Below, one piece after another: positions 26,691 through 35,558 of a stretch of 50,180 bases of DNA (position 1 is its first letter; the number at the start of each line of letters is the position of its first letter). The position numbers were made by a program, and so were the translations under genes. Below the pieces are notes generated by a model. The model saw only the letters and a list, made by a program, of their open reading frames with translations, searched no databases and had not been told where the DNA came from. Source of the DNA: an uncultured Candidatus Melainabacteria bacterium (lineage in GTDB: Bacteria; Cyanobacteriota; Vampirovibrionia; Gastranaerophilales; Gastranaerophilaceae). The stretch lies in NCBI GenBank assembly GCA_934757245.1, contig CAKVLH010000014.1:1-50180 (forward strand), written 5' to 3'.

Positions 26691-27344
26691 GTGGTTGATA
26701 TCAAAAAATTTCTATTCTCACTTCTAGATTTGATTTATAGAAAGAAGTGCTATTTTTGCTCTTCTTCCAAATATTCTGTAAAAATGTGCCCCAAATGCTA
26801 TGACGAACTTTCGTTTTGCGATATTCGCGCGCAAAGAATCATTAATGGCGTTAATATTTTTTGCGCAGGAACTTATGACAAAAATTTGCAAAAACTTATT
26901 AGGGGTTTAAAATATCATAACCAAAAAGAATTGGCGTATTATCTTGCAAAATTTCTTTATGAATATTGGGAAAAACTTGAAGATGAACGCAAATTTCAAG
27001 TTGTTGCCGTTCCTTTACACGTAAATAGGATTAAAAAAAGAAAATATAATCACATGGAACTTGTTGTTGAAGAATTTTGTAAAATGACAAAGTTAACTCC
27101 GAATTCTGAATTAATAAAAAGAATAAAAGACACAAAACCACAGTACAAATTGACGCGCAAAGAAAGATTGGTTAATTTGGCTGAAGCGTTTGAGGTTGAT
27201 AAGAGTAAGGATTTAGGTATGCCGGTTTTGATACTGGATGATATTTGCACAACAGGTACTACGTTTGAAGAAATAATAAAATGTTTAAAAAATTGTGGAA
27301 TAAATGAGATAGTTTGTATGGCATCTTCGTCGCCAATATGTTAA
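26691..27344 (+). CDS. comF: ComF family phosphoribosyltransferase-like protein
   Basis: 217 residues, GTG start with AGGA overlapping the rseP stop. N-terminal zinc ribbon C20-x2-C23 ... C33-x2-C36, then a type I phosphoribosyltransferase fold with the PRPP loop LILDDICTTGTTFEE at about 180-194. The KKRKYNHMELV segment matches the family's RGFNQ-like region. ComF proteins support DNA uptake or recombination in competent bacteria; together with the prepilins this hints at natural transformation, which is inference. Confidence 0.9.
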   Translation: MVDIKKFLFSLLDLIYRKKCYFCSSSKYSVKMCPKCYDELSFCDIRAQRIINGVNIFCAGTYDKNLQKLIRGLKYHNQKELAYYLAKFLYEYWEKLEDERKFQVVAVPLHVNRIKKRKYNHMELVVEEFCKMTKLTPNSELIKRIKDTKPQYKLTRKERLVNLAEAFEVDKSKDLGMPVLILDDICTTGTTFEEIIKCLKNCGINEIVCMASSSPIC

Positions 27345-27365
27345 AATAAGAATGGTTGAGCATTA

Positions 27366-27420
27366 CCCTCCCCTTGAGGGAGGGTCGAAATCTTTGATTT
27401 CGGGGTGGGGTTTTCACCTA
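27366..27420. repeat. REP-like palindrome, second subtype
   Basis: CCCTCCCC-TTGA-GGGAGGG hairpin (27366-27384), then CGAAATC-TTT-GATTTCG (27386-27402) and GGGGTGGGG. Read on the minus strand it begins ACCCCACCCC and matches the third copy inside the helicase gene. It lies between comF and the SIS gene. Confidence 0.75.
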
Positions 27421-27490
27421 CATTAGCAAAGCTCACAAACAACAGCTTCCTCTCGCTATTGGGACGAAGAAATAAAAAACAAGGAGAGCA

Positions 27491-28570
27491 ATGTTTAACA
27501 AAAAACCAAAAACAAACATGGAATTAGAAATCGCAGAACAAGCAAAAATCATTCCTTACATATTAATGAAATACATAAATTCAGAAACAGGCGAAATCAA
27601 ACTTGATTTACCGCAAAATATCACAAAAATCGTTTTGGTTGCAAGCGGTTCTTCTTATCATTGTGCAAGATTTGCTGTTGATTTATTAGAAAAAATTTCT
27701 AAAATTGAATCAAGAGCAATTTACTCCAGCGAATTTTTACTTAAAAACGTTATTCCGCATGATGAAAATACGCTTTATATTTTTATCACCCAATCAGGGG
27801 AAACCAGCGATACTCTCAAATCAGTAGAAAAAGTAAAATCGTTATCAAATTTACCAACTCTTTGTATTACAAACAATGAAAACTCAACCATTTGGAAAAT
27901 GTGCGATTACAAAGTTGCTTGTTTTGCCGGTACAGAACAAGGAATCGCGGCAACAAAATCTTTTACCTCTCAAATGCTTTGCTTGATTTTAATTTCATTA
28001 AAGTTGGTTGAGAATGTACATGGTATCGAAGCCATAGAAAATTACAAAAAATCGCTTTTTGATTTACCAATAATAATTGAAAAAGCGCTTGCAAGACGCG
28101 ACGATATAAAAGAACTTGCGCATATTTTATCTAAAGAAAATTTGATTGTTATTACGGCTGACGGAATTTCGTATTCTTTGGCAAAAGAAGCTGCACTTAA
28201 AATAAAAGAAACTTCTTATAAGAATATTAGCGCCGCGATTTTGGGCGAGTTTATGCATGGACATGTTGCTGTTTTTAATAATAAAGGCGCATTAATCTAT
28301 ATTGCAGTCGACAAAATTTCTAAACGCTCAGTCGCAAATCTTGAAAAAATTAAAGCTGATTATAATCCAAGACTTGTAATTATTGGTCCAAGCGCTGAAG
28401 AATTACGTCCAAATTTTCATATAAATATTACTTGCGAAAATGAAATTCAACAATTATTTGCAAATGTCTTAATTTGCCAACAACTTGCGCTTGAAATAGC
28501 TTTAAAACTTAAACGTAATGTTGATAATCCTCGGGGCTTACATAAAGTTGTAGTTGATAAAAACATTTAA
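27491..28570 (+). CDS. GlmS-like sugar isomerase lacking the glutaminase domain
   Basis: 359 residues, two SIS domains, corresponding to the C-terminal half of glucosamine-6-phosphate synthase. It starts with the MELEIAEQAKIIP segment that normally follows the glutaminase domain. It keeps VASGSSYHCA, TQSGETSDTL, KIKETSY with the equivalents of E. coli K485 and E488, GEFMHG with the H504 equivalent, and a PRGLHKVVV tail with the K603 equivalent. Without an N-terminal Cys amidotransferase it cannot use glutamine itself. It may work as a deaminating isomerase (as in GlmD/AgaS/FrlB-type proteins) or with free ammonia. AAGGAGAG ribosome site. Confidence 0.82.
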   Translation: MFNKKPKTNMELEIAEQAKIIPYILMKYINSETGEIKLDLPQNITKIVLVASGSSYHCARFAVDLLEKISKIESRAIYSSEFLLKNVIPHDENTLYIFITQSGETSDTLKSVEKVKSLSNLPTLCITNNENSTIWKMCDYKVACFAGTEQGIAATKSFTSQMLCLILISLKLVENVHGIEAIENYKKSLFDLPIIIEKALARRDDIKELAHILSKENLIVITADGISYSLAKEAALKIKETSYKNISAAILGEFMHGHVAVFNNKGALIYIAVDKISKRSVANLEKIKADYNPRLVIIGPSAEELRPNFHINITCENEIQQLFANVLICQQLALEIALKLKRNVDNPRGLHKVVVDKNI

Positions 28571-28573
28571 AAC

Positions 28574-28603
28574 AATAATGGTGCAATTTCTTGCACCATT
28601 ATT
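28574..28603. terminator. Bidirectional terminator with GGTGCAA/TTGCACC stem
   Basis: 13-bp perfect stem (28574-28586 with 28591-28603) around TTTC, flanked by A- and T-rich tracts. It lies between the convergent SIS and HD-GYP genes and uses the same core as the 9394-9537 element. Confidence 0.85.
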
Positions 28604-28605
28604 AT

Positions 28606-29973
28606 TTATCCGTTTATAACTTCAAATAAAGCGTTTACAACTACAGGATCCCACTTGATACCTGCTTCGTTCTTAATTACAGTTAAAGCTTCGTCTTTAT
28701 CCATTGCTTTTCTATAAGAACGGTCAGAAGTCATGGCTGTGTAAGCATCCGCAACAGCTATAATTCTCGAACCGAACGGGATTGAATTGCCTTTCAAACC
28801 TTCCGGTTCGCCACCACCATCCCAGCGTTCTTTATGGTAATGGATGTAAGGAATAACTTCTGATAAGAAATTAATGTTCATAAGTAAATTTACACCAACA
28901 TTCGGGTGGTTTTGCAATTTTTCCCATTCTTCTTTTGAAAGTTTACCTTTATTTGTAAATAATGATTCCGGAAGAGTGATTTTACCGATATTCTGTAACA
29001 AACCTGCGTAGTAAACTAAATCTGTTGTCTTTTCATTCAAACCAAGTTGACGACAAAGTTTGCGTGAAAGTTCTGCTGTGTTTTGAGAATGAGCAACTTT
29101 GTATTGACCTTTTTCGTCAACCGCTTTTGCTAATTTTTCTACAAACGCTTGTTGCTGAACACCTAAATCACCAATTAAAGCAGTTAATTCAGCTCTTTGG
29201 TGCTGTAATTCTTCTGCTGTAACATTTTCATCTTTGATTAAACCATTTACTTCATCAATAGTTTTTTGCAAATGCATAGAAGTTCCAAATAATCTTCCGA
29301 TTGTTTCAAGAAGATTCATGTATGCGCGCTTAATAGTCTTTTCTTTATAATTTTCAATTACAATAACACCAACTACGTGTGCATTATTATGCATTGGAAC
29401 AATTGCCAATGACTTTACATCAAATTCTTTTAATTCGTATTTTGGCGTAAAATTATCAATATTTGTAACATCTTTTATTTGTACTGTTTCAAGAGTTTTA
29501 AATGCTTTAACAACTATTGATTTGTCATCATCTGCGTAACTCAATTTCTTAGCGTAAATATCTTCATCAAATTCGATAGATGAACCAGCAAGGCCTAGAA
29601 TTTTATCTTCAATATTCAAACCTTTTGTGAATTCTTTTGTAAGATAAATATGGCATGCGTCAACATCAAGAATTTGCGTTAAAGTCTTTGCAATTGAATT
29701 GTAGACTACGTATTCGTCTTGAGAATTGAAACCTAAAACGCAAAGTGTGTTATCCAAAGAATAAATTGAAACAAGCTCTTGTAGCTGAGATTTAAGCTTT
29801 GTTGTTTTATCTTTAACATCCTTACCGATTTTATTAGCCAAATCTTCTGAAATCAGGTACTCGGAAATAAAATCACCCAAGTTTAGAGCGAAAATTTCTT
29901 CAAGCGGATCATCTTCCATTAAGTCAATTGAACGGCTGAAGAGTGATGCACCTAATTCTTCTTTATCTGTCAT
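28606..29973 (-). CDS. GAF plus degenerate HD-GYP domain protein
   Basis: 455 residues. An N-terminal helical region, a GAF-type sensor domain at about 75-235, a coiled coil at 235-275, and an HD-GYP fold at 280-455. HD-GYP proteins are c-di-GMP phosphodiesterases. Here metal-binding positions are changed: H295 is present, but the HD pair is Q327-N328 (LLQNIGK), HHE is H380-K381-E382, and GYP reads G388-E389-P390. H356 and the ADAYTAMTSDRSYR segment are kept. It is therefore probably catalytically impaired and may bind a ligand or a partner. GGAAGG ribosome site. No membrane segment. Confidence 0.85.
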   Translation of the reverse strand: MTDKEELGASLFSRSIDLMEDDPLEEIFALNLGDFISEYLISEDLANKIGKDVKDKTTKLKSQLQELVSIYSLDNTLCVLGFNSQDEYVVYNSIAKTLTQILDVDACHIYLTKEFTKGLNIEDKILGLAGSSIEFDEDIYAKKLSYADDDKSIVVKAFKTLETVQIKDVTNIDNFTPKYELKEFDVKSLAIVPMHNNAHVVGVIVIENYKEKTIKRAYMNLLETIGRLFGTSMHLQKTIDEVNGLIKDENVTAEELQHQRAELTALIGDLGVQQQAFVEKLAKAVDEKGQYKVAHSQNTAELSRKLCRQLGLNEKTTDLVYYAGLLQNIGKITLPESLFTNKGKLSKEEWEKLQNHPNVGVNLLMNINFLSEVIPYIHYHKERWDGGGEPEGLKGNSIPFGSRIIAVADAYTAMTSDRSYRKAMDKDEALTVIKNEAGIKWDPVVVNALFEVING

Positions 29974-30272
29974 AATATTCCTTCCTACAAAATAAAATTC
30001 TTCTTATGTCATGTATAACGGCACAAATTTTAAAAACTTTAATGTTTTTTGAAAAAATTATACTTTAGTTGTAGATTAATTATACTAAATGCCGAAAATA
30101 GAGAGTTTGAGGTGTTTACAAAAGTTAATATTTTCTTTGTTGAACGGTTGTGAACTTAAAGAAAATCGATTTTTTACCAATAAACATGACAGTATTTACT
30201 TTAATAAAATCATCCTTAATAAATATACAGGCGAGTAATTTTTTTAGTTATTGAGAGTTTAATAATAAGCGT
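29974..30272. other. Divergent intergenic region
   Basis: 299 AT-rich bases between two divergent genes. It holds the HD-GYP ribosome site and presumably promoters for both genes. A 12-base palindrome AAAATCGATTTT lies at 30162-30173. I see no RNA gene or ORF with coding signs. Confidence 0.6.
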
Positions 30273-31061
30273 ATGAAAAAATTATTAAGTATATTTATTA
30301 TTTCATCTTTTTTGCTACCGGCAATTTCACCTGTCATTGGAGCAACGTTTCAGGGTGGAGTTGCAGAGCAAGGAACCGGGAATTCCAGCAGAATTATTGA
30401 TAAACAAACCGGTGAAGGTATCGGTGGCGCAAATATTACCCTGCCAAAACAACGATATTCAACCAAAACAGATAAAGACGGCTTTTTTGAATTAAATACT
30501 CAAATCGACGGAACGAGTATCATGTCAGTACAAAAGGATAACTATAAACCTTTTAGCATGACAATTAATGATAGAACGCTTAGTGCACCAATTGTTGTTG
30601 GCATTGAAAAATCCAACGCTTCAGGTCAAGCAATTGATACGAACATGTACCATTTAGGAGACGGAAATTTTTCAGATTTGTCCGCAAATGCTGGCGAATT
30701 TAACATGCAAACAATTGGACCTTTTTATACCAAACGTTTTACTTTGAAGAATATAAATATCGCAAAACCTGTTTACCTTGTAATCGGCTCAATTATCGGA
30801 ATTGACACTGCTATGGCGCGTTCTATGGGACAGAATAAAATTCCAAACGCGTTTGCTTCACCTCCGGAAGTTTATTTTAACGGCAATAAAATTTCAGAAA
30901 TCCAGCTTAATGGCGACGGACAAAGAATTAAGCTACCTTCCGGGCTTATACGTAAAAATCAAGTTAACGAAATTACGATTAAAACTGGCAGAAATCTTAT
31001 GCAAACAGCCTATATCGACTATGACGATATAGAATTCATGAATCTTATTATAGAAAACTAG
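30273..31061 (+). CDS. Secreted protein with carboxypeptidase-regulatory-like domain
   Basis: 262 residues. Signal peptide MKKLLSIFIISSFLLPAISP, cleaved near IGA at 22-24. Residues 38-100 look like a carboxypeptidase D regulatory (transthyretin-like) beta-sandwich: IIDKQTGEGIGGANITLP, KTDKDGFFEL, SVQKDNYKPF. The second half is beta-rich and may bind sugar or protein. Expected in the periplasm or on the surface. It is followed 11 bases later by an MCE protein, so the two are probably cotranscribed. Confidence 0.75.
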   Translation: MKKLLSIFIISSFLLPAISPVIGATFQGGVAEQGTGNSSRIIDKQTGEGIGGANITLPKQRYSTKTDKDGFFELNTQIDGTSIMSVQKDNYKPFSMTINDRTLSAPIVVGIEKSNASGQAIDTNMYHLGDGNFSDLSANAGEFNMQTIGPFYTKRFTLKNINIAKPVYLVIGSIIGIDTAMARSMGQNKIPNAFASPPEVYFNGNKISEIQLNGDGQRIKLPSGLIRKNQVNEITIKTGRNLMQTAYIDYDDIEFMNLIIEN

Positions 31062-31072
31062 TGTGGGGAAAA

Positions 31073-31969
31073 ATGAAGAAATTTCTCATTTTAATTTTAG
31101 GTGCAATTCTCGGAATTGCAGGTTTTACATTTGTCGTACATAATCTTTTTAACATGCACATAACTGCTGTGTTTGAAGATTTGGAACCATTTCCCAAAAA
31201 TCTTAATGTTTATTATAAAGGTTTTAAACTAGGAAGAACTGTTCGAGTGCATCCTTCAAAAGATTTTACAAACACGCACGTTGAAATGATTCTGAATGCA
31301 AAAGACTTGAGTCTTCCTGATAACACAACCGCAAAAATGAAAACCAAAAATAAAAAGGACTATATTGAACTTGAATATCCCACTGCACCTTCGATTACAT
31401 ATTTAAAAAATCATTCAATGATTTATGGTAAAAAAAGCTTGAATATCGGTGATTACATTGACAAACAAGCTGAAGCAGGTGGCTTAGACGAAATCAAAGA
31501 GAATTTAAACAATACAGTTGCATCCGCAGGCGACACATTAGATGCTTTAACAGAATTATTCGGAACAGCAAATGATATTCTAAAAGATTTGCGTCCTTCT
31601 CTTAAAATTACAGGTGAAAATTTAGCCACAACAAGTCAAAATCTAGCCGAAACATCCGCTGAACTTAATCAATCTGTAAGACCGAAAAGGCTACATAATT
31701 CGTTTGCAAATATCGAACAGACAACCAAAAACATAGAGCGCACAACTAAAAATCTTGAGCAAGCCAGCCAAAATATTTCTAACGTAACAGCGCACGTTAA
31801 CAATAATACAATTACGATTATGGACTGCGTAATTGCAAACTCTAATACAATTATTGATAATATCAATAAAATTTTAGCTAATACAAATGATATCGTTAAC
31901 GGGTTTAAAGTAACATTGTCTAAGCGTTTTGGTGGCATGAAAATAATGTTTGGCAAACCAATTTCTTAG
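31073..31969 (+). CDS. MCE/MlaD-like membrane-anchored protein
   Basis: 298 residues; ATG with GGGGA site (a GTG four codons earlier overlaps the previous stop). N-terminal membrane helix (FLILILGAILGIAGFTFVV), then an MCE-like domain at about 30-130 (NVYYKGFKLGRTVRVHP), then a long helical region made of Asn/Thr-rich repeats (TTKNIERTTKNLEQASQNIS). MCE proteins form hexameric rings that move lipids between inner and outer membranes; the helical tail resembles the tube-forming part of larger members. No MlaE/MlaF genes lie nearby. Confidence 0.78.
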   Translation: MKKFLILILGAILGIAGFTFVVHNLFNMHITAVFEDLEPFPKNLNVYYKGFKLGRTVRVHPSKDFTNTHVEMILNAKDLSLPDNTTAKMKTKNKKDYIELEYPTAPSITYLKNHSMIYGKKSLNIGDYIDKQAEAGGLDEIKENLNNTVASAGDTLDALTELFGTANDILKDLRPSLKITGENLATTSQNLAETSAELNQSVRPKRLHNSFANIEQTTKNIERTTKNLEQASQNISNVTAHVNNNTITIMDCVIANSNTIIDNINKILANTNDIVNGFKVTLSKRFGGMKIMFGKPIS

Positions 31970-31976
31970 GTGAAAA

Positions 31977-32630
31977 TTAAACTAATGCAATAAACAAAAG
32001 CAACACTAACGAAATAATTGAAGCAACACTAACGAAAATCCAAAATGCCGAAATTCGACCTTTTTCTTTTGTCTTAGCGGGTTTCATTGTATATGATTGT
32101 TTAACCGTTGTTTTTTTAGGCGCATTTTTAGAAGATGTTTTGCTTTCTGATTTACGCGTAGATTCTTTTCGCTCTTGATATTTTTCACTCAAACCGCGTT
32201 TTCCCGTAACAAGCAATTCAACATCATAATGTTTTTTCAAAATAGTTTTACTGCCTTTTTTATAAAACACAGCATAATTAATTGCAGCTTCAAACGCTCT
32301 TTGCAAACATTCTAAAGCTGTCATGCCATCATGTTTTACAGTCGAAGAATGCACAGAAAGATTACCCTGCTTTTTCAAAAAATACAAATCGTCAATAAAT
32401 TCTTTTTCCGGAAGTGTTGTTGCTTGGTCTTTCAGAGTTGCAAGCATTTCATCAAAACTTCCGTCAAACTGTCTTCTGTCAGCTAAAATTGCTTTACACA
32501 TCTGCTCTCCAAACCTTCTGGTCTGTCCCATGCATTGTTCAAAGAATTCAGATGCATAAAGTTTTTCAGCTTCCGCAACTATTTCATACAAATTGGAATC
32601 AATCTTCTTTAGAAAATCAAAATTTGTCAT
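31977..32630 (-). CDS. DUF4145-like protein with C-terminal membrane anchor
   Basis: 217 residues. Residues 10-130 form a helical domain of DUF4145/HEPN-like style (RFGEQMCKAIL, LYFLKKQGNLSVHSS). A Lys/Ser/Thr-rich linker is followed by one C-terminal membrane helix (FWIFVSVASIISLVLLLFIAL), so the domain faces the cytoplasm. The ATG lies two bases after the secA stop, so it is probably cotranscribed with secA. Function unknown. Confidence 0.68.
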   Translation of the reverse strand: MTNFDFLKKIDSNLYEIVAEAEKLYASEFFEQCMGQTRRFGEQMCKAILADRRQFDGSFDEMLATLKDQATTLPEKEFIDDLYFLKKQGNLSVHSSTVKHDGMTALECLQRAFEAAINYAVFYKKGSKTILKKHYDVELLVTGKRGLSEKYQERKESTRKSESKTSSKNAPKKTTVKQSYTMKPAKTKEKGRISAFWIFVSVASIISLVLLLFIALV

Positions 32631-32632
32631 AT

Positions 32633-35275
32633 TTAATTTTCTACAACCTCAACTCCGTCATCAGAAACGAATTGTATGCCAAATTTCGCTCTGAATAAGT
32701 ATCTTACAGTATTGCTTTGAATTTCAAACATCATTTTATTGAATAAATCGTAAGCCTCTTTTTTATATTCAATCAACGGGTCTTTTTGACCGTAAGCACG
32801 CAAGCCGATGCCATCTTTCAACATATCAATATTGTGCAAGTGGTCAATCCATTGATTATCAACAACTCTCAAAAGAATATCTCTTTCTAAAGAGCGCATA
32901 ATATTGTCAGAAGAGAATAATTCTTGTTTTACAAAAGACGGGTCATATTGTTCTGAAATCGAATTGTAAAATCCTATAATTTCTTCTTCATGTTCTTTGT
33001 AAGCCTTTTGTGCAGCATCCTTTAGAGAATCGTAAATTCTATTAAATCTTTGACCTTTAATATCATCAATTGTAATATAAGACATTTGCGGAATTGTTGC
33101 ATGCAATTCTTTAATAAGAGTTTCCAAATCTTCTTGGATGTATTCTTCAGGATTCATTTCAGGCGCAATATAGCTTTTTAGAAGTCTGTCAATTTCTTTA
33201 TCTATCATAAATTCAATATCACTTCTCAAATCTTTGCCTTCAAGCACTTTGCGTCTTTGGGCATAGAATTTTTCTCTCTGAATATTCATAACATCGTCAT
33301 ATTGAAGCACGTTTTTACGAATATCAAAGTGATATGTTTCAACTTTTTTCTGTGCGGATTGAATTTGACGAGTAATCAAAGAAGATTCAATCGCCATATT
33401 TTCTTCTACATTAAGCATGTTCATTAAGCCTGTAATCTTATCACCGCCGAAAATTCTCATCAAATTATCTTCCAATGATAAGAAAAATCTTGTAGAACCA
33501 GGATCGCCTTGACGAGCTGCACGACCTCTTAACTGGTTATCAATTCTTCGAGATTCGTGTCGTTCTGTACCAATTACGTGAAGTCCGCCTAATTCAATTA
33601 CTTTTGCATGTTCTTTTTCAGTAATGGCGCGAGCGTTAGCGAGCGCTTCATTTTTTAAAGCTTCGTAATTTTCATCATCCTGTGAAACTCCGCGTCTTTC
33701 TAGTTCTTCTTTTGCCAAGAATTCAGCGTTACCACCTAACAGGATATCTGTACCACGACCGGCCATGTTTGTTGCGATTGTAACTGCGCCGACACGACCT
33801 GCTTGAGCGATAATATAAGCTTCGCGTTCGTGCTGTTTAGCGTTCAATACGTTGTGTTTAATACCTTTTCTATTTAAAAGTGCTGAAATGTATTCGGATT
33901 TTTCAATACTAACCGTACCAACCAGAACAGGACGTCCGAGTTTGTTTTGTTCAATAATATCTTCAACAACGGCATCATATTTTGCTTTTTCTGTTTTATA
34001 AATAACGTCAGGATAATTTATTCTGATATCAGGTTTGTTTGTAGGAATTACAGTTACTTCCAAGTTGTAAATTTTGCCGAATTCGGCTTCTTCTGTCATT
34101 GCAGTACCTGTCATGCCTGATAATTTCGGATAAAGTCTGAATAAGTTTTGGAACGTAATACTTGCCAAAGTTTGAGTTTCGTCTTGAATATCTACACCTT
34201 CTTTCGCCTCGATTGCTTGGTGCAAACCGTCTGACCAGCGTCTACCAGGCATTAAACGACCGGTGAACTCGTCAACAATCATAATTTCGCCGTCTTTAAC
34301 AACGTAATCAGTATCGCGAGTAAATAATTCTTTAGCTTTTAATGCGTTCAACAAATCGTGCGCGTATTGGTTATTTATATCAAATAAATCTTTGCAACCA
34401 ATTATGTCTTGCGCTTTATCAATACCTTCTTCCGTTAAAATAACGTTTTTGTTCTTTTCATCAACTTCATAATCTGTATTTTTTTCTAATTGCGGTGCAA
34501 CTTTTGCCATTAATGTATAAGTGTCAGCAGATTTTTCAACACGACCGCTAATGATAAGAGGAGTTCTTGCTTCGTCAATTAAAATACTGTCAACTTCGTC
34601 GATAATCGCGTAGTTGAAAGGTCTTTGCACAAGCATTTCTTTAGAAGCTGCCATATTATCACGCAAATAATCGAAACCGAATTCGTTATTTGTACCGTAA
34701 GTGATATCGCAATTGTAAGCTGCACGCTTGCGGTTAAATTCTTCCGCGTCGTGCTGATTGGAAAGAATTACACCAACTGATAGACCTAAGAATTTGTAAA
34801 TTTTACCCATCCACTCGCTATCACGTTTTGCAAGGTAATCGTTAACGGTTACAACGTGAACACCTTTTCCTGTAAGTGCGTTTAAGTACGCAGCAAGAGT
34901 TGCAACAAGAGTTTTACCTTCACCGGTTCTCATTTCGGCAATGTGTCCGTTGTGCAAAAAGTATGCACCTATTAACTGAACGTCAAAATGGCGCATGTTC
35001 AAAACACGTTTGCCTGCTTCTCTTACTACCGCAAAAGCTTCCGGTAAGATTTTATCTAATGCTTCTTTTTCTAAAATCTTATCTGCTTTTTCATTGTCAG
35101 AAGTCGGACGAGCGTCTAAAATCTTTTTGAATTCGGCAGTTTTACCTCTAAGCTCTTCGTCTGAAAGCTTTTCGAGTTCTGGCTCAAGTGCGTTTATATG
35201 GTCAATAATCCCTAGTATTTTTTTAACTTTTTTTTCGTTCGGGTCGCCTAATAGTTTTAATAAAAAATTAATCAT
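32633..35275 (-). CDS. secA: Preprotein translocase ATPase SecA
   Basis: Motor that drives secreted proteins through SecYEG. 880 residues from MINFLLKLLG; a TTG five codons upstream is discarded because the GGAGAGG ribosome site lies within those codons. Walker A region EMRTGEGKT, DEAD-like region DEVDSILIDEARTP, the preprotein cross-linking domain, the motif ATNMAGRGTDI, and the helical scaffold and wing. The C-terminus ends GIQFVSDDGVEVVEN without the CxC...CH zinc tail, so SecB-type docking through that tail is not expected. A possible extended -10 (TGCTACCAT) lies just upstream. Confidence 0.97.
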   Translation of the reverse strand: MINFLLKLLGDPNEKKVKKILGIIDHINALEPELEKLSDEELRGKTAEFKKILDARPTSDNEKADKILEKEALDKILPEAFAVVREAGKRVLNMRHFDVQLIGAYFLHNGHIAEMRTGEGKTLVATLAAYLNALTGKGVHVVTVNDYLAKRDSEWMGKIYKFLGLSVGVILSNQHDAEEFNRKRAAYNCDITYGTNNEFGFDYLRDNMAASKEMLVQRPFNYAIIDEVDSILIDEARTPLIISGRVEKSADTYTLMAKVAPQLEKNTDYEVDEKNKNVILTEEGIDKAQDIIGCKDLFDINNQYAHDLLNALKAKELFTRDTDYVVKDGEIMIVDEFTGRLMPGRRWSDGLHQAIEAKEGVDIQDETQTLASITFQNLFRLYPKLSGMTGTAMTEEAEFGKIYNLEVTVIPTNKPDIRINYPDVIYKTEKAKYDAVVEDIIEQNKLGRPVLVGTVSIEKSEYISALLNRKGIKHNVLNAKQHEREAYIIAQAGRVGAVTIATNMAGRGTDILLGGNAEFLAKEELERRGVSQDDENYEALKNEALANARAITEKEHAKVIELGGLHVIGTERHESRRIDNQLRGRAARQGDPGSTRFFLSLEDNLMRIFGGDKITGLMNMLNVEENMAIESSLITRQIQSAQKKVETYHFDIRKNVLQYDDVMNIQREKFYAQRRKVLEGKDLRSDIEFMIDKEIDRLLKSYIAPEMNPEEYIQEDLETLIKELHATIPQMSYITIDDIKGQRFNRIYDSLKDAAQKAYKEHEEEIIGFYNSISEQYDPSFVKQELFSSDNIMRSLERDILLRVVDNQWIDHLHNIDMLKDGIGLRAYGQKDPLIEYKKEAYDLFNKMMFEIQSNTVRYLFRAKFGIQFVSDDGVEVVEN

Positions 35276-35363
35276 AGTAATCCTCTCCAATTACAATAAT
35301 GGTAGCATAAACAAGGAAAAATGAAAAATTCGACAGTTGTGGGATAGAGTTTTAGCAGGAAGA

Positions 35364-35493
35364 CACCTCACCCTAGCCCTCTCCTGTAAGGAGAGGGAAT
35401 GACCGAGACTTGCTAACTTATATAAAATTAAAAGTTAAAGCGAACATCTTTAGCATTTTCCCTCTCCTTACAGGAGAGGGCTAGGGTGAGGTG
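35364..35493. repeat. Paired inverted REP-like palindromes
   Basis: Arms 35364-35399 and 35458-35493 are 36-base perfect inverted repeats. Each contains CACCTCACCCTAGCCC and a CCCTCTCCT-GTA-AGGAGAGGG hairpin. The 58 bases between them are AT-rich without coding signs. The right-hand arm is also the left end of the DUF559 element. Confidence 0.9.
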
Positions 35494-35523
35494 AAGACAA
35501 AAAAAATAAACATTAAGAAAACA

Positions 35524-35552
35524 TTGCGTCAATCAACAAAAAATGTTAAACT
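35524..35552 (+). promoter_or_regulatory. Predicted leaderless promoter of the DUF559 gene
   Basis: TTGCGT (35524-35529), 17 bases, TGT-TAAACT (-10 at 35547-35552), then six bases to the ATG at 35559. No ribosome site. Confidence 0.45.
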
Positions 35553-35558
35553 TTCAAT

